From the NCBI GenBank assembly GCA_034096865.1, contig JAWQFJ010001255.1, positions 15,001-52,500 of the forward strand: a stretch of 37,500 nt of DNA, in the 5' to 3' direction. Below the pieces are notes generated by a model. The model had not been told where the DNA came from. It did not search any database and worked only from the letters and a program-made list of their open reading frames with translations. Positions 31,781-37,500 of this stretch are shown one piece after another. This stretch comes from Theodoxus fluviatilis (lineage: Eukaryota; Mollusca; Gastropoda; Cycloneritida; Neritidae). Every line of letters starts with the position of its first letter. Position 1 is the stretch's first letter. A program made the position numbers and the translations under genes.

Positions 31781-32136
31781 ACCACCACCGACCACCTACC
31801 TCCCTCCTCCTCCCTCCTCCTCCTCCTCCTCCTCCTTCCTCCTCCTCCTCCTCCTCCGCCTGCCTCACTGACCTCCTCCTCCCCCTCCCCCTCCCGCCTG
31901 CGGCCCCTCCCCCGTCTCCCCTCCTCCTCCATCCTCCTCCTCCCTCCTCCTCCTCCTCCCCCTCCCTCCTCCTCCTCCTCCTCCTCCGCCTCCTCCCTCC
32001 TACCCGTCCTCCTTCTTTTTCTGCCTCTTCGTCTTCTTCTTCTTCTTCTTCGTCTTCTTCTTCTTCGTCTTCTTCTTCTTCTTCTTCTTCTTCTGCTTTC
32101 TTCTTCTTTCTTCTTCTGCTTTCTTCTTTCCTCTTA
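31781..32136. repeat. (CTC)n to (TTC)n compound microsatellite
   Basis: Pyrimidine tract that changes from CCTCCT to TCTTCT, about 350 bp. The chance Ser/Pro or Glu/Arg ORFs over it are not genes. Confidence 0.95.
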
Positions 32137-32144
32137 ACCCATAA

Positions 32145-32560
32145 AGATGGGTGTTTGAGGCACCACTGAGTGACTTTCGGACAATCTTCCTCCATCGATC
32201 TCTACCCTCTGTGGCTCGCTGTGAGTCAGCAAAAGGTCAAGCCTGTCCACTCTTTGATGTTGTCTTCCCACCTCTTTCTCTGCCTGCCTCTCCTTCTCCA
32301 CTTGGTACGGTACCTTGCAGGATGGTCTTGGCCAGCCACTGCCTCTTGACACGTGACCGTACCACTTCAGCTTTCGCTTTTCACGATTGAGAGCAGGTCT
32401 TCGTACTGTCCAATGTCCATCCTGTTGCTGACTTCCTCATTCGTGACATGGTCTTTATATGAGATGTTCAGAATCTTGCGGTAGCATGTCATTTCCAGGG
32501 CTTGTATCCGTCTCTGTAGTTCAGATGTGAGTGTCCAGGACACGCATTGCATACCCACTA
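32145..32560 (-). pseudogene. LINE (RTE-like) ORF2 C-terminal remnant
   Basis: Minus strand reads SWTLTSELQRRIQALEMTCY then RKILNISYKDHVTNEEVSNR, and in a second frame LAKTILQGTV and, after a stop, FADSQRATEGRDRWRKIV. This is the conserved tail of reverse transcriptase ORFs of RTE-like non-LTR retrotransposons common in invertebrates (recognised from the family pattern). Frameshift and stop show it is dead, and the reverse transcriptase core is absent: upstream on this strand there is only CCA-repeat and poly-C sequence. Confidence 0.8.
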
Positions 32561-32567
32561 CCGTTGA

Positions 32568-32890
32568 CCACCAATCCCACCACCACCTGACCACCACCAC
32601 CACACCATCCGGACCACCCGACCACCACAAACCAACCACAACCCACCCTCCACCCACCACCCACCCCACCACCACCACAACACACCACCAACACACAACC
32701 ACCACCACCTACCACCACCACCTCCACCACCACCCCCAACCACCACCCACCACCAACCACCACCACCCCCACCACCACCACCACCCACCACCACCACCAA
32801 CCACCACCACCCCCAACCACCACCACCCCAACCACCCCACCCCCCCCCCCCCACCCCCCCCCCCCCCCCCCCCCCCCCCCCAGACCCCCC
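32568..32890. repeat. (CCA)n repeat passing into poly-C
   Basis: CCA/CCACCC simple sequence ending in an almost pure C run of about 50 bases at 32841-32890, a composition prone to sequencing error. Confidence 0.93.
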
Positions 32891-32899
32891 CCAGAAGAA

Positions 32900-33350
32900 A
32901 AAGAAAAAACAGAAGGAAAAAAAAAAAAAGACAAGTTACCCACCTTATTGTCTAGTTCCCTGATTCATTTACTTGTATCCCATTTACCCAGAATTGAATG
33001 ACTCATTCTTGGTGTAGCCTCAGTAGGCTCTTTAGTGTATCTTCACCAGGATTTTTTGGTCCCATCCTGTTGATTTATTATAGTGACTGGCTGTCCAGGT
33101 CTGGATGATGCCGACTGCTTCCGTACGTCCACTTCTTCCGCAAACAATGGGCATCGATGTGGCAAGCGGCTGCTGCTGCTCCCTCCACTCTGATCTTGGA
33201 TGCTGGGGCCGGAACATCGTCAAGCTTGGGGCATCAGGAACTCTTGTTGGAGGCAGTTTGACCTTCTTTCGAAAATCTTGTACAGTCCCATCATCCATCT
33301 TTGACAGAGACCTTATTTGTTATTGTATAGCCCATCTGCAATCTTGGTGT
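32900..33350. other. Non-coding, possible old transposon sequence
   Basis: An 88-codon minus ORF at 33032-33298 has a protein-like composition but no domain I recognise. It could be another part of a retrotransposon next to the LINE tail. Confidence 0.25.
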
Positions 33351-33360
33351 GCAATCCGTT

Positions 33361-33590
33361 GATGTGTTGTGTGTGTTGTGTCTGTGTGCGCGTGCATGCA
33401 TGCGCGTTGCAATGTGTGTGCTGTGTTGTTTGTGTGGTGTGTGTGCCTGTGTGTTGGGCACAGCATGTGTGTGGTGTTTGTGTATACATAGGTTGTGTGT
33501 TGTGTGCGCGCTGTTGGTGAATGTGTGTGTATGTGTGTGTGCGTGTGGTGTGGTGTATGTGCTGTGTATGTGTGTTGTATATGTTGGGGG
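33361..33590. repeat. (GT)n-rich interrupted microsatellite
   Basis: GTGTGT and GTGTTGTGT words over about 230 bp. Confidence 0.9.
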
Positions 33591-34665
33591 AGAGAGGAGG
33601 ACTGCCTTGTGTGTTGAGGGGCAGAAGGTGTGGGGATGTGTGGCAAGTGTCAGAGTTTGCTGCGGTTGGTGATGGCTTGTGGCAACTCTCGACCGTATAC
33701 CGATGAAGGAACTTCCAGCCCCTGGGCTAACTTAAGGAAAGACGTCAACGTAACGGAACACGCAAGAGGATATAAATGAATAACAAAAGGGTTTAATACA
33801 AAAAGAGTCAATTAAAACAATTACCAATACAAAACTGTGCAAAATTCCCAATCGTAGTCACAAACACTCACGACTGGGCAAAAAAACCCAACACAGTCCA
33901 CACACCCACAAAATTCCATGCAAGGATCTGAAATAAACAAAGAAAAGAACAGCCATTTCGCACTTGTTTGCAACACAACAAATTGAGGCGTGTGAGATAA
34001 AACTAATAAATACAGAAGGAAAACAAAAAATATGGATACTAACTTTACGATCCAGAGCAGTCAGTGGCTGTGCCAATCGGACACCCAGGATGTTAAGCCT
34101 CTTAAATAGGGTAACTACAAACAAGGCATGAGAAAATGAATAAAATCATTTATAACATGTCAAAACCAATGGGAAAAAAATCATTAATTGTATCTTGTGA
34201 TATACAAACACAGAGTATGCAAAAGATACTAAATGCTTGGAGATTGCCAGTACAACCGTGCAGCACGTGCACAAGGCTCTCTGACTTATCTAGTTAATTA
34301 ACCATCAAAAATGAAAAATACCACCAGGACAAACCGTGCATAGCAAGAAACAGACATTATGCTGAACTGTTTAAAAAAACACAAAAAACTTTAAAGCAAC
34401 TATAGTTGTAACCTACTCCGTCACAAAAAATTTCTTAAAGACACGAAACATTAAACATTTTACATTGAGTCGTGACAGGAAGTATGTGAATGTATTTAGA
34501 GTGCCAGTTACAGTAGTATGGGTGGTTGCTTGCAGGTAGGCGATGTGTGTATGGTCATATGGCACGCGTGTTCCTGTGAGTGTGTACTCTTTACTTGTTT
34601 CATTCAGCTGGCGTATCTTGTGTTGATGCTGCAGTCCCGCACACTCCATCCGCATACTTAGCACA
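33591..34665. other. Intergenic, no gene recognised
   Basis: AT-rich sequence with no ORF of note and no recognised element. Confidence 0.45.
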
Positions 34666-34668
34666 ACT

Positions 34669-36332
34669 GTGTTATCTAGATTCTACAGTCTCTCATGCTG
34701 TATGTACACTGTGAAACTCTACAGTCTCTCATGCTGTATGTACACTGTGAAACTACAGTCTCTCATGCTGTATGTACACTGTGAAACTGTACAGTCTCTT
34801 ATGCTGTATGTACACTGTGAAACTCTTCTGTCACTCACACTGCATACACTGTGAAAACTCTACAGGCTCTTCATGCTGTATGTACACTGGGAAACTCTAC
34901 AGTCCTGCTCCATGCTGTATGTAACACTGTGTAAACTCTTTCTGTCCCTCACACTGCAGACACTGTAAAAACTCTAACAGTCTTCTCATGCTGGTATGTT
35001 ACACTGTGAAACTCCTTCTGTCCCTCACACTGTATACCACTGTGGAGGCTCTTCTGTCCCTCACACTGCACTACACTGTGAAACTCTTCTGCCCTCACAC
35101 TGTATACACTGTGGAGCTCTTCTGTCCCTCACACTGTGTACACTGTGGAAGCTCTCGTCCTCACACTAACTATGCAGTATACTCTGTGGAACTCTTCGTC
35201 CTCATACTATGACACTGTATACACTGTGAAAACTCTTCTGCCCTCACACTGTATACCACTGTGAAACTCTTCTGTCCCTCATACGTATGACACTGTATAC
35301 ACTGTGGAGCTCTTCTGTCCTCATACAGTATGAACACTGTATACACTGTGAAACTCTTCTGTCCCTCTCACTGTACCTATCATATACCCTTGTGAAACTC
35401 TTTCTGGCCCTTCATAGAGTATGAACACTGTATATTATCTGTGAAAACTCTTCTGTCCCTCATTAATAGTATGTAACACTGTATACACTGAGTAAACTCT
35501 TCTTGTCCCTCATACAGCAATGAACACTGTAATACACTGGGAAACTCATTCTGTCCCTCACAACAGTATGAACCCTGTAATTGAATGTGAACAAACTCTT
35601 CCTGTCCCTCTTCACTGATACTATCCTATCTGCCCTCGTGAAACTCTCTCTGTCCCTCCATATACGTATGACACACTGTATAACCCTGTGAAAAACTCTT
35701 CTGCTACCTCACACCGTATGACACACTGTATTGAACTGTTGAAACTCTTCTGATCCCTCACGCTATACGATCTTATACCCTGATGCAAATCCTCTGTCCC
35801 TACACACTGTATTACGCTGTGCTAAACTACTTGACTGTTCCTCATATCACAGTATGGAACCCTGTATACAACCTGTGCACACTCCTCGGTCCCTCAACGT
35901 TGGACTATCATATACCCTAGTGAAAACTCTTCTGCCTCATTACAGTTATGAAACACTTGTATTGAATCGTGAAACTCTTCTGTCCCGCACAGCTGCATAT
36001 GATTTTTTTTTTTTTTTTTTTACCCGGGGGGGTTCGGGGAACTCTTCTAGTCCCTCACACTGCATATCGCTGTGGAAACTCTTCAGTCCCTCATACAGTA
36101 TGAACACTGTATACACTGTGAAACTCCTCTGTCCCTCACACTGTATACACTGTGAAACTCTTCTGACCCTCACACTGCATATGATACGCTGTGGAAACTC
36201 TTCTGTCCCTCACACTGCATACGCTGTGGAAACTCTTCAGTCCCTCATAAGTATGAACACTGTATACACTGTGAAACTCCTCTGTCCCTCACACTGTATA
36301 CACTGTGAAACTCTTCTGACCCTCACACTGCA
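34669..36332. repeat. Ragged ~36-bp tandem repeat, probably poorly corrected assembly
   Basis: Unit contains CTGTATACACTGTGAAACTC and TTCTGTCCCTCACA. At each end the units are clean, but from about 34860 to 36000 nearly every unit has one or more single-base insertions or deletions, and a T18 run followed by ACCCGGGGGGG lies at 36003-36029. The region ends at three Ns. This pattern fits uncorrected long reads. Confidence 0.85.
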
Positions 36333-36335
36333 NNN
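36333..36335. other. NNN assembly gap
   Basis: Three undetermined bases. The repeat array stops here and unrelated sequence begins. Confidence 0.99.
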
Positions 36336-36680
36336 GACGTCAAATGATGACGTCACAGATTTTGCAAAATGGAGTCTGTTGAATTGTTTTCATTGAAACA
36401 GCAAAATGTAAAAAAGTCACTTTCTTTTAAAACCTCGATTCTGAAAATTTGATAATATTGAATCGGACCTAACTTCCAGTCAGTGTGCAAAATCTCAAGG
36501 AAATCCGTCCAGTAGTTTTTGAGATATAGGCCGTGGAGACGGGACAGACAGACAGACACACACACAGACAGATAAAAACCGCTGGCGCTGAACCTCCAGG
36601 TTTTGGCACAACAACAAAAAAAGATCGGGTTCGAACCCGCAACCTCTCGAGAGAACTATTGATGCATTCAACATACATCT
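36336..36680. repeat. Dispersed-repeat-like segment
   Basis: Contains AAATCCGTCCAGTAGTTTTT then GAGATATAGGCCG and a GACAGACAGACACACAC tail, a pattern seen in many invertebrate interspersed repeats. It starts with two CRE-like ACGTCA words (36336-36354). GGGTTCGAACCCGC at 36626-36639 resembles a tRNA T-arm/B box, but I find no A box. Confidence 0.45.
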
Positions 36681-36686
36681 TTGACG

Positions 36687-37427
36687 GTACTACTATTGAC
36701 CGCAATACCCCGCAATACCCCGCAATACCCACAAATATACCGCAATACCACCAAATATGCAACTCGTACTTGCGTCAAATCGCCGTAGTTTGATGTTTGC
36801 TTCGTCCAAAGAACATACGTTACATAGACATAAAGAAGCGTCACTCCGCGATTTTAAGCAAGACGAGATTTAGAGTTGCGTCCCTTGTTTTGGTTGGCTG
36901 GCAGGCGAAATCAATGCTTGGAGCGATTATGCTCTAGCTACCTATTTTATGAGCCAGTGAGTCTCTCAAATTGACAATAAACTGATGACTGCTCTAGTGT
37001 TTAAACTGCCAAGACTTATCCGACAGGCAAATGAAGACAACGAGTTTAGATCTGATAGGTGGTCATTCAATGATCATAGTATACTATAACTATGTTTGGC
37101 CAGAAAACAACATTGAAACTGATGCGATGTTTCGATATCCTAATACGCTCAAAATACTTCTACTCAATTTTGAGACACATGGGTCGCCAAAAACCATACA
37201 AATTCAACTAAACTTTCGGACCGATACACAGAAGCGACCGCATCACGAAGGGACGTAACTCTCGGAAACAGTCAAACTACGGCGATCGCATTAGATCAGT
37301 CTTGGCAGCGTTCAGCGGGCTAAGTAAACATCAAACTACGGCGATTTGACGCAAGTACGAGTTGCATATTTGGTGGTATTGCGGTATATTTGTGGGTATT
37401 GCGGGGTATTGCGGTCAATAGTAGTAC
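36687..37427. mobile_element. 740-bp element with long inverted repeats
   Basis: The left arm (about 36687-36803) and right arm (about 37325-37427) are near-perfect reverse complements: GGTACTACTATTGACCGCAA at the outer ends and GATTTGACGCAAGTACGAGT in the right arm. The left arm has one extra copy of the 11-bp CCGCAATACCC unit. The inside of about 520 bp has no recognisable protein. It is probably a foldback or MITE-type DNA element. No convincing target duplication is visible. Confidence 0.8.
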
Positions 37428-37500
37428 CCAGATTTGATAAATTAATGCTGTTCAAGGGTTACATTTTCGAAACGAAACGACCCGCATCGTAAAAAATCCT

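Noticed and set aside
31654..32195. Long Ser/Pro-rich and Glu-rich ORFs
   Set aside because: They are translations of CA, CTC and TTC microsatellites, with no non-repeat coding sequence.
32521..32955. His/Pro/Thr-rich and Gly/Val/Trp-rich ORFs
   Set aside because: Translations of the CCA repeat and poly-C run.
36600..36680. tRNA gene or tRNA-derived SINE from GGGTTCGAACCCGC
   Set aside because: A T-arm-like word is present, but I find no A box, acceptor stem or anticodon arm at the right distance on either strand.
37031..37258. 75-codon plus-strand ORF near the right edge
   Set aside because: It lies inside the inverted-repeat element and shows no transposase or other domain.

Overview
This is a eukaryotic, intron-rich and very repeat-rich window. 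It is most likely from a lophotrochozoan, and I would guess a marine gastropod mollusc. The coding content fits an invertebrate. The guess rests on long CA/GA/CTT microsatellites, many minisatellites and dispersed repeats whose tails end in CGGACGGACGG or GACAGACAGAC. The species cannot be fixed from the sequence alone.

I can support one intact gene, on the minus strand: CCT2, the beta subunit of the TRiC/CCT cytosolic chaperonin. I rebuilt it as 15 coding exons from the start codon at 30522 to the stop at 3743. Every intron is GT...AG and every exon phase joins. The product is 534 codons with no frameshift or internal stop, against about 535 for the human protein. A likely 3' UTR runs from 3742 to about 2920. 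The promoter side (30523 to about 30800) holds a heat-shock-element-like site, and there are two candidate start codon/donor pairs for the first exon.

The introns are crowded with repeats. Intron 14 has a 42-bp minisatellite that runs across the 3' splice site of the last exon. Intron 10 has a 22-23-bp minisatellite that runs across the 5' splice site of exon 10. Intron 7 has an 18-bp array split by a 1.34-kb element with inverted ends. Intron 3 has a nearly uniform 40-bp array, and intron 13 a 144-bp repeat. Introns 6, 7 and 4 carry long GA/CT tracts. Intron 5 holds a 2.35-kb TTAA-flanked DNA transposon with a broken Mutator/Kolobok-type transposase. Intron 4 holds a TTAA-flanked piggyBac remnant with another dispersed repeat nested in it. 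A second near-identical copy of that nested repeat lies in intron 11, and both copies are dense in nuclear-receptor half sites.

The flanks (1-2900 and 30800-37500) hold no gene I can support. They contain small MITE-like elements, a 30-bp tandem repeat, an RTE-like LINE tail, microsatellites, a ragged tandem region (34.66-36.33 kb) that looks like poorly corrected assembly and ends at an NNN gap, and a 740-bp inverted-repeat element at the right edge. The most interesting signal is the pair of unrelated minisatellites whose units overlap functional splice sites of the same gene. At the last exon, use of an upstream copy would add in-frame 14-residue units to a core chaperonin subunit.
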